NCBI RefSeq assembly: GCF_016907715.1
Contig: NZ_JAFBCM010000001.1
Location: forward strand, 6,386,001-6,450,000
Length of the DNA: 64,000 bases
Direction: 5' to 3'
Origin: Tenggerimyces flavus
Lineage (GTDB): Bacteria; Actinomycetota; Actinomycetes; Propionibacteriales; Actinopolymorphaceae
The position numbers and the translations under genes were made by a program. The notes under the pieces were generated by a model. That model was not told the origin of the DNA, did not search any database, and was given only the letters and a program-made list of their open reading frames with translations. Shown piece after piece: positions 36,311 through 45,150 of this stretch; position 1 is the first letter of the stretch, and every line of letters starts with the position of its first letter.

Positions 36311-36333
36311 CCGGCCCGGGGGTACCGGGCCGG
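36311..36333 (-). terminator. Probable terminator hairpin after clpX
   Basis: CCGGCCCGG and CCGGGCCGG form a 9-bp GC stem with a five-base loop, 21 bases past the clpX stop. There is no U-tract, as is common in actinobacteria. Confidence 0.6.
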
Positions 36334-36354
36334 AGGGGGGAGCTTCGTACGGAG

Positions 36355-37644
36355 CTACGCGGACTTCTCGCGGCGCTCGTTCTTGCGGTTGACCTTCTCG
36401 CGGGGCACCAGCGTCGGGTTGACGTTGTCCAGCACCACGCCACGGTTGACGATCACCCGGGCCACGTCGTCGCGGCTGGGCACCTCGTACATGACGTTCA
36501 GCAGGACCTCTTCGATGATCGCCCGGGTCGCCCGCGCGCCGGTGCCGCGCAGCAGCGCCTGCTCGGCGATCGCCTCGACGGCGTCCGCGGAGAACTCCAG
36601 CTCGACACCGTCCAGCTCGAACAGCTTCTGGTACTGCTTCACCAGGGCGTTGCGCGGCTCGGTGAGGATCCGGGTCAGCGCGGGCTGGTCCAGCGGCTGC
36701 ACGGTCGCCACCACGGGGAGCCGACCGACGAACTCCGGGATCAGGCCGAACTTCAGCAGGTCCTCGGGCATGACCTCGGAGTAGACGTCGAACTTCTCGC
36801 GCTCTTCCTTGGTCCGGATCGTCGCGCCGAAGCCGACGCCCTTCTTGCCGATCCGCTGCTCGATGATCCGTTCCAGACCGGCGAACGCGCCGCCCACGAT
36901 GAACAGCACGTTCGTCGTGTCGATCTGGATGAACTCCTGGTGCGGGTGCTTGCGCCCGCCCTGCGGCGGCACCGACGCGGTCGTGCCCTCGAGGATCTTC
37001 AGCAGCGCCTGCTGCACGCCCTCGCCGGAGACGTCGCGGGTGATCGACGGGTTCTCGCTCTTGCGAGCGATCTTGTCGACCTCGTCGATGTAGATGATGC
37101 CGGTCTCGGCCTTCTTGACGTCGTAGTCCGCGGCCTGGATCAGCTTCAGCAGGATGTTCTCGACGTCCTCGCCGACGTAGCCAGCCTCCGTCAGCGCGGT
37201 CGCGTCGGCGATGGCGAACGGGACGTTCAGCATCTTCGCCAGCGTCTGCGCGAGGTAGGTCTTGCCACAGCCAGTGGGGCCGATCAGCAGGATATTGGAC
37301 TTGGCCAGCTCGACCGGCTCGTCCTTGGTGTGCCGCCCGCTCGCGAGCCCGGACTGCACCCGCTTGTAGTGGTTGTAGACGGCTACCGACAGCGCCTTCT
37401 TCGCGCTGTCCTGACCCACGACGTACTGGTCGAGGAACTCGTAGATCTCACGGGGCTTCGGCAGCTCGTGCAGGCCGACCTCGGAGGACTCGCTGAGCTC
37501 TTCCTCGATGATCTCGTTGCAGAGATCGATGCACTCGTCGCAGATGTAGACGCCCGGCCCTGCGATCAGCTTCTTGACCTGCTTCTGGCTCTTCCCGCAG
37601 AACGAGCACTTCAGCAGGTCGCCGCCGTCACCGATGCGTGCCAC
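36355..37644 (-). CDS. clpX: ATP-dependent Clp protease unfoldase ClpX
   Basis: AAA+ unfoldase for ClpP, 429 residues. The N-terminal zinc-binding domain has Cys13/16/35/38 ([16 protein letters not shown]). Walker A is [18 protein letters not shown], Walker B is [14 protein letters not shown], and the IGF-type ClpP-binding loop region lies before IGKKGVGFG. The GTG at 37644 gives the standard N-terminus [21 protein letters not shown] lies about ten bases ahead. Upstream extension of the frame is rejected. A ClgR-like site lies about 180 bases upstream. Confidence 0.96.
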   Translation of the reverse strand: MARIGDGGDLLKCSFCGKSQKQVKKLIAGPGVYICDECIDLCNEIIEEELSESSEVGLHELPKPREIYEFLDQYVVGQDSAKKALSVAVYNHYKRVQSGLASGRHTKDEPVELAKSNILLIGPTGCGKTYLAQTLAKMLNVPFAIADATALTEAGYVGEDVENILLKLIQAADYDVKKAETGIIYIDEVDKIARKSENPSITRDVSGEGVQQALLKILEGTTASVPPQGGRKHPHQEFIQIDTTNVLFIVGGAFAGLERIIEQRIGKKGVGFGATIRTKEEREKFDVYSEVMPEDLLKFGLIPEFVGRLPVVATVQPLDQPALTRILTEPRNALVKQYQKLFELDGVELEFSADAVEAIAEQALLRGTGARATRAIIEEVLLNVMYEVPSRDDVARVIVNRGVVLDNVNPTLVPREKVNRKNERREKSA

Positions 37645-37824
37645 TCCGGAACGTCTCCTTCGCATCGTTCGCCCGGTGGACCGGGCGATCGTCGAGCCAG
37701 CGTGTGTCTCGAGCCGCTCTTCGGCTCGTGACGACCGGTCCGACATGGTCGGTCCGAAGCCGTACAGACACCGACGGTACCCGGTTTAGCCGGGTAACGG
37801 TCGGCTTCGGCTTCGCGTCCTGTA

Positions 37825-37838
37825 CGCCGCAGGCGAAC
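37825..37838 (-). promoter_or_regulatory. Candidate ClgR box upstream of clpX
   Basis: On the minus strand this reads GTTCGCCTGCGGCG, matching the GTTCGC-N5-GCG pattern known for the Clp regulator ClgR in streptomycetes, within the near-palindrome GTTCGCCTGCGGCGTAC. It is in the 284-base clpP2-clpX gap, which otherwise holds a short ACCCGG-TTTAG-CCGGGT hairpin (about 37779-37796) and no gene. Confidence 0.6.
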
Positions 37839-37928
37839 CGTATTGCCCTTGACAACACCGTACAGGCGTGATCTTGACCTGGCGAGTACCCCGCCGACCG
37901 GCGTGGCACTCTCCAGGACCTACACATT

Positions 37929-38564
37929 TCAGACTCCGACGAGGCTCTTCTTACGGCTGAGCAGGACCTCGTCGACCAGGCCGTACTCCACGGCCTGCTC
38001 GGCGGTGAGGATCTTGTCCCGCTCGATGTCGCGCTCGACCTCGGCCAGCGGACGGCCGGTGTTGTCGGCGATCATCTGCTCGGTCAGCGCCCGCATCCGG
38101 AGGATCTCGTTGGCCTGGATCTCGATGTCGCTCGCCTGGCCGTACCCACCCTCGGTGTGCGGCTGGTGGATGATGATCCGGCTGTTCGGCAGCGCCGACC
38201 GCTTGCCCGGCGCGCCGGCGGCGAGCAGGATCGCGGCGGCCGAGGCGGCCTGGCCGAGGCAGACCGTGCGGATGTCCGGCGTGATGTAGCGCATCGTGTC
38301 GTAGATCGCGGTGAGCGCGGTCAACGAGCCGCCGGGGCTGTTGATGTAGATCTGCACCTCGCGGTCGGGGTCGATCGACTCCAGGCACAGCAGCTGCGCC
38401 ATCACCGCGTTGGCGACGTCGTCGGTGATCGGCGTGCCGAGGAAGATGATGCGGTCCTCGAACAGCTTCGCGTACGGGTCGATCTGGCGGTAGCCGTACG
38501 GCGTCCGCTCTTCCCAGCGCGGGATGTAGTAGTCCATCCGCGGGGACAGGTCAGGGGTTGTCAT
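37929..38564 (-). CDS. clpP2: ATP-dependent Clp protease proteolytic subunit ClpP2
   Basis: 211-residue serine protease subunit. Active Ser in VCLGQAASAAAILLAAG, His in RIIIHQPHTEGGYGQASD, catalytic Asp in VERDIERDKILTAEQAVEYG. It begins 19 bases after clpP1 and forms the mixed ClpP1P2 barrel capped by ClpX or ClpC1. The order clpP1-clpP2-clpX is the usual one. Confidence 0.96.
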   Translation of the reverse strand: MTTPDLSPRMDYYIPRWEERTPYGYRQIDPYAKLFEDRIIFLGTPITDDVANAVMAQLLCLESIDPDREVQIYINSPGGSLTALTAIYDTMRYITPDIRTVCLGQAASAAAILLAAGAPGKRSALPNSRIIIHQPHTEGGYGQASDIEIQANEILRMRALTEQMIADNTGRPLAEVERDIERDKILTAEQAVEYGLVDEVLLSRKKSLVGV

Positions 38565-38583
38565 CGTCTTTGTCCTTGTCGTC

Positions 38584-39198
38584 CTAGGAAACCGGTCCGC
38601 CGGAGCCGACCTGGTCCGCGGTCTTCACCACACCGTCGATGAAGCCGTACGCCTTCGCCTCTTCCGCGGTGAACCAGCGGTCGCGATCGGAGTCGAGCTC
38701 GATCTGGTCGAACGTCTGGCCCGTGTGCAGGGCCTGCAGCTCGTGCAGCTTCTTCTTCAGATGCAGGCTCTGCTCGGCCTGGATTCTGATGTCCGAGGCA
38801 GAGCCGCCGAGGCCGCCGGACAGCTGGTGCATCATGATCCGCGCGTGCGGCAGCGCGAACCGCTTGCCCTTGGTGCCGGCCGCGAGCAGGAACTGGCCCA
38901 TCGACGCGGCGAGCCCCATCGCGATCGTCGCGACGTCGTTCGAGATGAACTGCATCGTGTCGTAGATGGCCATGCCGGAGTCGACCGAGCCACCCGGTGA
39001 GTTGATGTAGAGCCAGATGTCCTTCTTGGGGTCCTCGGCGTTGAGCAGCAGCATCTGCGCGCAGATCGCGTTGGCGTTCACGTCGCGCACCTCGGACCCG
39101 AGGAAGATGATCCGCTCCCTGAGCAGCCGCTGGTAGATCTGGTCGTCCAGCCCGAACGCAGAGCCGTCCTGCTGAGCCGTGGGTGCGAAAGCGTTCAT
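38584..39198 (-). CDS. clpP1: ATP-dependent Clp protease proteolytic subunit ClpP1
   Basis: 204 residues from ATG 39198, which has GGTGGAGG immediately upstream. A longer frame to 39252 is possible but lacks such a site and adds [18 protein letters not shown]. Active Ser in [16 protein letters not shown], His in [18 protein letters not shown], Asp in [18 protein letters not shown]. First gene of the clp operon, with a ClgR-like box 88 bases upstream. The trigger-factor gene that normally precedes it lies 4.5 kb away on the other strand. Confidence 0.94.
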   Translation of the reverse strand: MNAFAPTAQQDGSAFGLDDQIYQRLLRERIIFLGSEVRDVNANAICAQMLLLNAEDPKKDIWLYINSPGGSVDSGMAIYDTMQFISNDVATIAMGLAASMGQFLLAAGTKGKRFALPHARIMMHQLSGGLGGSASDIRIQAEQSLHLKKKLHELQALHTGQTFDQIELDSDRDRWFTAEEAKAYGFIDGVVKTADQVGSGGPVS

Positions 39199-39285
39199 GT
39201 CCTCCACCTGAGTTTTCCGTTCCGCGCGAACCTGTTCCTCGACATTAGCCAACCACTGCGGTCGGACGGCCCTTCAGCGCGCCCT

Positions 39286-39299
39286 GTTCGCTCACGGCG
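39286..39299 (+). promoter_or_regulatory. Candidate ClgR box upstream of clpP1
   Basis: GTTCGCTCACGGCG fits GTTCGC-N5-GCG, with the same spacing as the site before clpX. It lies 88 bases from the clpP1 start and just before the ArsR-like operator, so it is shared by the divergent promoter region. Confidence 0.55.
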
Positions 39300-39317
39300 C
39301 AGCGATCGCAAAGAAGT

Positions 39318-39341
39318 GTTTGCAAAGATATCTCTGCAAAC
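39318..39341. promoter_or_regulatory. 24-base palindromic operator of the ArsR-like gene
   Basis: GTTTGCAAAGAT followed directly by ATCTCTGCAAAC, a near-perfect palindrome (11 of 12 positions paired), 14 bases before the regulator's ATG. It is AT-rich compared with the surroundings. The position suits autorepression of the regulator-MFS-kinase operon. Confidence 0.75.
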
Positions 39342-39355
39342 GTATCGTGAGCCGC

Positions 39356-39955
39356 ATGACAGAACCCGAGCCGTCGGTCGCCCGCCCCGACGCGCGATCC
39401 CTGCGCGGCCTCGCCCATCCGGTGCGGCTGCGGATGCTGGCCATCCTGCGTACGGACGGGCCGGCCACGGCGACGACGCTGGCCGCGCGGCTGGGGCTGA
39501 ACACCGGCGCCACCAGCTATCACCTGCGCCAGCTCGCCGCCCACGGCTTCGTGGTCGAGGACGCCGCGCGGGGCAACGCCCGCGACCGCTGGTGGCGCGC
39601 GGCGCACCGGATGACCCACGTCGACCTGGAGCAGGTCAGCGCCGAGGACCGCGAGGCCGGCGCCGCGTTCTACCGCGGCATCGTGCAGATCTACACCGAG
39701 AACATGCTCGCGGCGGTCGAGGAGATGCCGCTGCTGCCTTCGGCGTGGCGAGGGGCGGGCTCGTTCGGCGACGAGCTGCTCCGGCTGACGCCCGAGGAGA
39801 CCCGGCGGCTGGCTTCGGAGGTGCACGAGATCGTCGCCCGGTATCGGCGCGACTCCCCGACCGCGGCCGCGGAGGCTGAGGGGACCGTGCCCGTCTCCCT
39901 GCAGTTCCAGCTCTTCCCCCGTCCAGGAGTGCTCGCTCCGGAGGAGTCGTCATGA
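39356..39955 (+). CDS. ArsR-like helix-turn-helix regulator
   Basis: 199 residues from ATG 39356 (an earlier ATG at 39320 lies inside the operator and is rejected). An N-terminal winged HTH (RSLRGLAHPVRLRMLAILRT; ATTLAARLGLNTGATSYHLR) is followed by a helical C-terminal half with no recognised ligand site. The stop overlaps the MFS start (ATGA), so it is the local regulator of the transporter. No metal-binding cysteines are present, so a drug or metabolite sensor is more likely than a metal sensor. Confidence 0.88.
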   Translation: MTEPEPSVARPDARSLRGLAHPVRLRMLAILRTDGPATATTLAARLGLNTGATSYHLRQLAAHGFVVEDAARGNARDRWWRAAHRMTHVDLEQVSAEDREAGAAFYRGIVQIYTENMLAAVEEMPLLPSAWRGAGSFGDELLRLTPEETRRLASEVHEIVARYRRDSPTAAAEAEGTVPVSLQFQLFPRPGVLAPEESS

Positions 39956-41205
39956 GGTCTCGTCGAGGGTTGATCGGGTTGCTCGCCGCTCAGGCGGTGT
40001 CGCTGACGGGTACGCGGATGTCGGCGATCGCGATCCCGTGGTTCGTGCTCGTGTCGACCGGGTCGGCGACGATGACCGGCTTGGTCGCGGCGTGCGAGAT
40101 GGCGCCGTACGTGCTGTTCAAGGCGCTGACCGGGCCGTTGGTCGACCGGATCGGCGCGCGGCGGGTGAACATCACCGGCGATCTGGTGTCGGCGGTCGTC
40201 GTCGGGTTGATCCCGTTGCTGCACGTGCTTTCTGTGCTGTCCTTCCCTTTGTTGTTGGTGCTCGTGGCTGTGGCTGGGGCCATGCGTGGGCCGTCGGACT
40301 CGGCGAAGGGCGTGCTGATCCCGGACGTGGTCGCGCAGGCCGGGGTGCCGATGGAGCGGGCGACCGGGTTGTCGGCGATGGTCGAGCGGTCTGCTTCGAC
40401 GTTCGGGCCGGCTCTGGCGGGAGTGATCGTGGCGATGCTCGGGCCGTTGACGGCATTGGCCTTCGACGCCTTGTCGTTCGCGGTGTCGGCGGTGATCGTG
40501 GTGGCGACGGTGCGTTCTTCTGCCGCTGCTTCGCGGGAGCCGTCGAAGTCGGATGCTCTGCCGTACTTCCAGCGGCTGAAGGAGGGCTTCTCGTTCCTGC
40601 GCCGCGACCGGCTGCTGCGACTGATCGCGCTGATGGTCGGCGTGACGAACGTGCTGGACTCCGCGTTCGCCGCCGTGCTCGTCCCGGTGTGGGCGCTGTC
40701 GCACGGGCACAGCGCCTCGATGGTGGGGCTGCTGTTCGCCGCGATGATGGCGTTCTCGGCTCTGAGCGCCCTGGTGACGGCGGCCGTCGGGCATCGGATG
40801 CCGCGGCGGGCGACGTACCTGATCGGCTACCTGGTGACCGGTCTGCCGCGCTTCGTCGTGCTCGCCATCGCCGGAGCGCCCGTCTGGCTGGCCGTGGGCG
40901 TCTTCGCGGTAAGTGGGTTGGCGTCTGGCGTGCTGAACCCGATCCTGGGTGCCGTGATGTTCGAACGCATCCCTCGCCACCTGCTCGGCCGCGTGCATGC
41001 CCTGACCGACTCCCTCGCCTGGGCCGGCATCCCCTTCGGTCCCCTGCTGGGCGGAGTGTTGGTCGGCCTCGTCGGCCTGACCCCGGTGCTGGTGGGGTTC
41101 GGCATCGTCTACCTACTAGCCACCACGCTGCCCGCGTTCGCCCGCGAGTGGACCGAGCTGGACCGGCCGCGGGACGATCGCGCGTCGGTGCCGGTGTCCG
41201 CATGA
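39952..41205 (+). CDS. MFS efflux transporter
   Basis: 417 residues, about 12 transmembrane helices in two halves. The N-terminus RGLIGLLAAQAVSLTGTRMS and the loop TGPLVDRIGARRVNITGDLV (the MFS DxxGxR-type motif between helices 2 and 3) are typical of the macrolide-efflux/enterobactin-exporter-like MFS group. It is between the ArsR-like regulator and a kinase-like gene, overlapping both by four bases, as expected for a small drug-response operon. Confidence 0.9.
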   Translation: MRSRRGLIGLLAAQAVSLTGTRMSAIAIPWFVLVSTGSATMTGLVAACEMAPYVLFKALTGPLVDRIGARRVNITGDLVSAVVVGLIPLLHVLSVLSFPLLLVLVAVAGAMRGPSDSAKGVLIPDVVAQAGVPMERATGLSAMVERSASTFGPALAGVIVAMLGPLTALAFDALSFAVSAVIVVATVRSSAAASREPSKSDALPYFQRLKEGFSFLRRDRLLRLIALMVGVTNVLDSAFAAVLVPVWALSHGHSASMVGLLFAAMMAFSALSALVTAAVGHRMPRRATYLIGYLVTGLPRFVVLAIAGAPVWLAVGVFAVSGLASGVLNPILGAVMFERIPRHLLGRVHALTDSLAWAGIPFGPLLGGVLVGLVGLTPVLVGFGIVYLLATTLPAFAREWTELDRPRDDRASVPVSA

Positions 41206-41963
41206 GCACGCCGTTCGTCAAACGCAGGGCGCGACCTGAGCCGGGGTCGATCCCCGAGGCGTTGGGCATGTTCGCCGCGGAGGTGCGCTTCTATCGCGAG
41301 ATCGCTCCGACGGTCGGGGTGCGGGTGCCCGCCTGCTTCTCGGCGACGGAGGACGACCGTGGGACTCTGCTCGAGCTCGAGGACCTGACCGCGTGGACGC
41401 CGGGCGCCGATCCGGTGGCCGTGGCGCGTCTGCTGGCTGCCCTGCACGAGCGTTGGCGCTCGGATGCCGCCGACCGGTGGCCTTGGCTGCGCCGGCCTGG
41501 GGCCGCGGTCGACCTGGTCGGGTCGCTCTTCGACTCGACCTGGCCTGCTGTCGCGCGCCGCACGGACTGCACGCCCGCCACCTTCGCCTTGGGCGAACGT
41601 CTCCGCGGGCGGCTTCCCGCGATCGTCGGCGATGCCGCTACGGCTGGGCCGCTCACCCTCGTTCACGGCGACGCGTCGATGCGCAACGTACGGACCAGTC
41701 CGGACGGAGAGATCGCCTTGCTGGACTGGGAGGACGTCGGAGTCGGCCCTGGGCTGGGCGACCTCGCCTGGTTGTTGGTGTCGTCGGTCTCGGCGCCACA
41801 GTGGGACGACACCATCGCGGCCTATGGGACGTCGGTTGGTCTTCGTCCTGCCTTGTTGGCCGCCGTGTCCCAGGGGATCTTGTCGTACGCGGACTCTCCT
41901 GACGGCTCCGCTGAGGCGCTCGGCTGGCTGAGCCGGTTGGACGAGGCTGCCCGCCGGCTCTAG
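41202..41963 (+). CDS. APH/choline-kinase-like phosphotransferase
   Basis: 253 residues starting at ATG 41202 within ATGA of the MFS stop. The catalytic Brenner motif is LVHGDASMRNV and the metal-binding Asp is in IALLDWEDVGVGPGLGD. The N-lobe is short. Phosphorylation of a small hydroxylated compound, such as an aminoglycoside-like or macrolide-like molecule, is plausible given the efflux partner. No specific substrate can be set. Confidence 0.86.
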   Translation: MSTPFVKRRARPEPGSIPEALGMFAAEVRFYREIAPTVGVRVPACFSATEDDRGTLLELEDLTAWTPGADPVAVARLLAALHERWRSDAADRWPWLRRPGAAVDLVGSLFDSTWPAVARRTDCTPATFALGERLRGRLPAIVGDAATAGPLTLVHGDASMRNVRTSPDGEIALLDWEDVGVGPGLGDLAWLLVSSVSAPQWDDTIAAYGTSVGLRPALLAAVSQGILSYADSPDGSAEALGWLSRLDEAARRL

Positions 41964-42727
41964 GCGACCTCGTAGCGCAGCCAGAGCATGCCGTCGGACT
42001 CGGCGTGGGTGGAGAGCAGGCGGAGGTTGGTCGGGAGCTCGCCCTTGGCGAGGGGCACGCCGTCGAAGATCGTCGGCGTGCCTGCTCCACCGATCGCGTA
42101 CGGGGAGACCATGAGGTGGATCTCGTCGATCAGGCCGGCTCTGAGGAGAGCCCCGTTGAGGCCGCCGCCGGCTGTCGACTTCACGCAGGTGACGCCGAGG
42201 CTCGCCTTCATTTTGCGCAGCGCCTCAGCCAGGTCGACCCGTTCGTCGCCGGCGACGAGGTAGCAGAGACGGCGCATGCGGAGGAACTGGAGGTACGCGG
42301 CGGGGGTAGCTCTGCTGACGAGCACGAGCACGTCCCACTCACCGTGGTCCTCGTCCTCCCACTCGACGCGGCCACGGCTGTCGACGGTGGTGAACCACCT
42401 CTCGTGGCCCTGGCGATGGACGACTTCGTCGGGTAGGAAGTCGGAATAGAGGACCTCCGGTGGTTCCTCCGGCGGCAGCCCTGCGACCGGTCCAGCCGTC
42501 GACCGGGCGAGCGAGCCGCTTCCTTCGAGAATGGCCTGCGGTTGGTAGAGGCGGTCGATGAGCTCCGACCGCGCCGCCTCGAGGCTGGGCGTACTCGCGG
42601 GCTTCACCGCCTCCCAGTCGCGCTTGGCGTCCTCGTCGAACCACAGCTGGTCGCGTCGGTGCGCGATCCGCCCATCGACGGACATCCCCACCGCCATCAC
42701 AACCCGCGCCCTGTCGTCGTTCGCCAT
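41960..42727 (-). CDS. RibD C-terminal/dihydrofolate reductase-like protein
   Basis: 255 residues. The N-terminal strand and substrate loop are VVMAVGMSVDGRIAHRRDQL, and the NADPH-binding region is VTCVKSTAGGGLNGALLRAG, followed by LIDEIHLMVSPYAIGGAGTP, the typical RibD C-terminal pattern. Members reduce the pyrimidine intermediate of riboflavin synthesis or act on related compounds; being alone here, it may serve a different pathway. Its stop overlaps that of the kinase gene on the other strand. Confidence 0.85.
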   Translation of the reverse strand: MANDDRARVVMAVGMSVDGRIAHRRDQLWFDEDAKRDWEAVKPASTPSLEAARSELIDRLYQPQAILEGSGSLARSTAGPVAGLPPEEPPEVLYSDFLPDEVVHRQGHERWFTTVDSRGRVEWEDEDHGEWDVLVLVSRATPAAYLQFLRMRRLCYLVAGDERVDLAEALRKMKASLGVTCVKSTAGGGLNGALLRAGLIDEIHLMVSPYAIGGAGTPTIFDGVPLAKGELPTNLRLLSTHAESDGMLWLRYEVA

Positions 42728-42764
42728 GGCAGTTGCCTACCAGCGACCACCGACAGGTCCAGCG

Positions 42765-43235
42765 CTACGGCGAGCCGGCGTCGTCGAGGTCGCGCCGGAA
42801 GAGGACGGTGGTGCCGCCGTTGCCGGCGTAGTTCGCGATCTCCTCGGCCGTCATGCCCAAGCTCCGGTGGAAGGCGATCGAGCCGGCGTTGCCCGGGCTG
42901 GTCACGGCCTCGAGCCGCGTCGCGCCGGCCTTCCGCGCGTTCGCGGTGAACGTCGCCCACAGGTCGCGCGCGATGCCGCGGCCGCGATACGGCTGCCTGG
43001 TCGCGACCAGCTGCACGTACCCGAGGCCGTCCGCTGTCACCGTTCCGCACAGGTAGCCCGCAATGACCGGACCGTCCATGGCGAGCAGCGCCCAGCCGCC
43101 GAACTGGCGGAACCAGGTCGCCGCATGCAGCGCGCGCAGGTCCCGGCCGTCCCAGAACTCCTCGTGCGCCGCGAGCAACTCCCCCAGCACCTCGGCGTAC
43201 CGATCCTGGGGGAACGGGACGATGTCCGTGGGCAT
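42765..43235 (-). CDS. GNAT-family N-acetyltransferase
   Basis: 156 residues from ATG 43235 with GGGAG about eight bases upstream. Acetyl-CoA loop LVATRQPYRGRGIARDLWAT and C-terminal NAGSIAFHRSLGMTAEE. The frame extends further into the tRNA-Gly gene, but that part is not protein. Substrate unknown. Confidence 0.88.
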   Translation of the reverse strand: MPTDIVPFPQDRYAEVLGELLAAHEEFWDGRDLRALHAATWFRQFGGWALLAMDGPVIAGYLCGTVTADGLGYVQLVATRQPYRGRGIARDLWATFTANARKAGATRLEAVTSPGNAGSIAFHRSLGMTAEEIANYAGNGGTTVLFRRDLDDAGSP

Positions 43236-43268
43236 GCCTACTCCCTGACCTGGGGGTTTGGCGTGGGG

Positions 43269-43339
43269 AGCGGGCGACGAGAATCGAACTCGCGTAGCCA
43301 GTTTGGAAGACTGGGGCTCTACCATTGAGCTACGCCCGC
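43269..43339 (-). tRNA. tRNA-Gly (anticodon TCC)
   Basis: Minus-strand cloverleaf. Acceptor GCGGGCG pairs with CGCCCGC, D arm GCTCAATGGTAGAGC, anticodon stem CCAGT-CTTCCAA-ACTGG giving TCC, and T arm CGAGTTCGATTCTCG. The discriminator base is T and CCA is not encoded. Confidence 0.95.
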
Positions 43340-43457
43340 GTGGTTGTGCACAGACATGATCGCATGCGCCGGGCTGAACGCACGAGCAGGTATCCCGTCC
43401 ACTAAACTCGCAGGCGGAACCGCAGACAAGAGCGTAGCGTCACGTCTCGCGGACCCG

Positions 43458-43531
43458 CGGGGAGTGGCGCAGCTTGGCAGCGCGTCGGCTTTGGGTGCCG
43501 AAGGCCGGGGGTTCAAATCCCCCCTCCCCGA
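43458..43531 (+). tRNA. tRNA-Pro (anticodon TGG)
   Basis: Acceptor CGGGGAG pairs with CTCCCCG, D arm GCGCAGCTTGGCAGCGC, anticodon stem TCGGC-TTTGGGT-GCCGA giving TGG, T arm GGGGGTTCAAATCCCCC, discriminator A, no encoded CCA. It sits upstream of tig, the usual place in actinobacteria. Confidence 0.96.
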
Positions 43532-43695
43532 CGAGCTAGACCTGTGTGCTGACCACGGCAGCGTGCGAGCCCGGGGGGCGACCCCCGGACCCTCGCGTGT
43601 CGCTGGCGTACACTGCCCACGGCGCCGGTGCCGCATACCCGCAGGCCAGTGAGCGCGCCACACCACCTGTCGTAATGCCGAGGAGATTCACCATC

Positions 43696-45093
43696 GTGAA
43701 GAGCGCCGTCGAGACCCTGAGCCCGACGCGGGTCCGGCTGACCGTCGAGGTTCCGTTCGAGGAGCTGAAGCCGAACCTCGACGCCGCGTACAAGGAGATC
43801 GCGAAGCAGGTGACGATCCCCGGTTTCCGCAAGGGCAGGATCCCGCCGCCGATCATCGACCAGCGCGTCGGTCGCAGCTTCGTGCTCGACCAGGCGATCA
43901 ACGACGCGCTCCCCGCGCTCTACTCGAGCGCGGTCCAGGAGACGCAGGTCGAGCCGGTCGGCCAGCCGGAGGTCAAGCTCGACGACGAGTTCGTCGACGG
44001 CGGCGAGTTCAAGTTCACCGCCGAGGTCGACGTACGTCCGGAGATCACGCTGCCCGAGTACCAGGGCATCGAGGCGAGCGTCGACGCGTTCGAGATCGCC
44101 GAGAGCGAGGTCGACGAGCAGGTCGAGTCGCTGCGTGAGCGGTTCGGCTCGCTGCAGACCGTCGAACGTCCCGCGCAGGACGGCGACCACGTCAGCCTCG
44201 ATCTGTCCGCGAGCAAGGACGGCGAGCCCGTCGAGAACGCCCAGCTCACCGGCTACAGCTACAAGCTCGCCGGCAACTCCGAGCTGGTCGAGGGTCTCGA
44301 CGACGTGCTCCGCGGCAAGCAGGCCGGCGACACGGCGACGTTCGTCAGCAAGCTCCCGGCCGGTGACCTCGCCGACCAGGAGGTCGACATCACCGTCACC
44401 GTGCAGTCGGTGAAGGAGCAGCAGCTGCCCGACCTGGACGACGAGTTCGCCCAGCTGGCCACGGAGTTCGACACGCTCGACGAGGTGCGCGCGGATCTCA
44501 GTGAGCGGCTCGAGCGGAGCAAGCGCATCGAGCAGGCCCGCGAGGCCCGCGACGCGGTGCTGCTCAAGCTGCTCGAGGCGGTCGACGTACCCCTCCCCGA
44601 GGCCGCGCTCGCTCAGGACATCGAGCAGCGGCACGACAACCTCCGCCACCAGCTCGGGCACGCCGGCCTGACCGAGGAGCAGTACCTCCAGGCCGAAGGC
44701 CAGACGGAGGAGGAGTTCGCCGCCGACCTCGAGAAGCGTGCGCGGGACGCGATGAAGGCGGAGTTCATCCTCGACGAGCTCGGCAAGAAGGAAGAGCTGT
44801 CGGTCAGCGAGGACGACCTCACCAGCCAGATCGTGATGCGGGCGCAGCAGGTGGGCGTGAGCCCGAACGAGTACGCCGACCTCGCGATGAAGCAGGGCAT
44901 GGTCCCCAGCCTCGTCCGCGAGGTGGTGCGCAACAAGGCGCTCAACCTGGTGATCGACAGCGCGACCGTGACCGACAACAACGGCCAGCCGATCGAGCTC
45001 AAGTGGCTCCGCCCCGACGGCACGATCGTGCCGGAGGACGAGCGGAACGCCGACGCCGAGGCCGACGGGTCTTCGGAGTCCGACGAGAACTAG
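43696..45093 (+). CDS. tig: Trigger factor, ribosome-associated chaperone and PPIase
   Basis: 465 residues. The ribosome-binding signature is GFRKGRIPPP in the N-terminal domain (VKSAVETLSPTRVRLTVEVP to about residue 115). The FKBP-like PPIase domain follows (QDGDHVSLDLSASKDGEPVE, about 155-240), then a helical C-terminal chaperone domain ending in an acidic tail. GTG start with AGGAG eleven bases ahead; an ATG six codons upstream is less likely. It is divergent from and separated from the clp operon, an unusual layout for this gene. Confidence 0.95.
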   Translation: MKSAVETLSPTRVRLTVEVPFEELKPNLDAAYKEIAKQVTIPGFRKGRIPPPIIDQRVGRSFVLDQAINDALPALYSSAVQETQVEPVGQPEVKLDDEFVDGGEFKFTAEVDVRPEITLPEYQGIEASVDAFEIAESEVDEQVESLRERFGSLQTVERPAQDGDHVSLDLSASKDGEPVENAQLTGYSYKLAGNSELVEGLDDVLRGKQAGDTATFVSKLPAGDLADQEVDITVTVQSVKEQQLPDLDDEFAQLATEFDTLDEVRADLSERLERSKRIEQAREARDAVLLKLLEAVDVPLPEAALAQDIEQRHDNLRHQLGHAGLTEEQYLQAEGQTEEEFAADLEKRARDAMKAEFILDELGKKEELSVSEDDLTSQIVMRAQQVGVSPNEYADLAMKQGMVPSLVREVVRNKALNLVIDSATVTDNNGQPIELKWLRPDGTIVPEDERNADAEADGSSESDEN

Positions 45094-45106
45094 CACCACG
45101 AACGTC

Positions 45107-45145
45107 CGACGACCGCACCTGCCCACCTGGCCGGTGCGGTCGTCG
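45107..45145. terminator. Terminator between tig and the DUF4279 gene
   Basis: 13-bp perfect stem CGACGACCGCACC with GGTGCGGTCGTCG, 13-base loop, then CGTTTCT. It serves tig and possibly the convergent minus-strand gene. Confidence 0.88.
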
Positions 45146-45150
45146 CGTTT

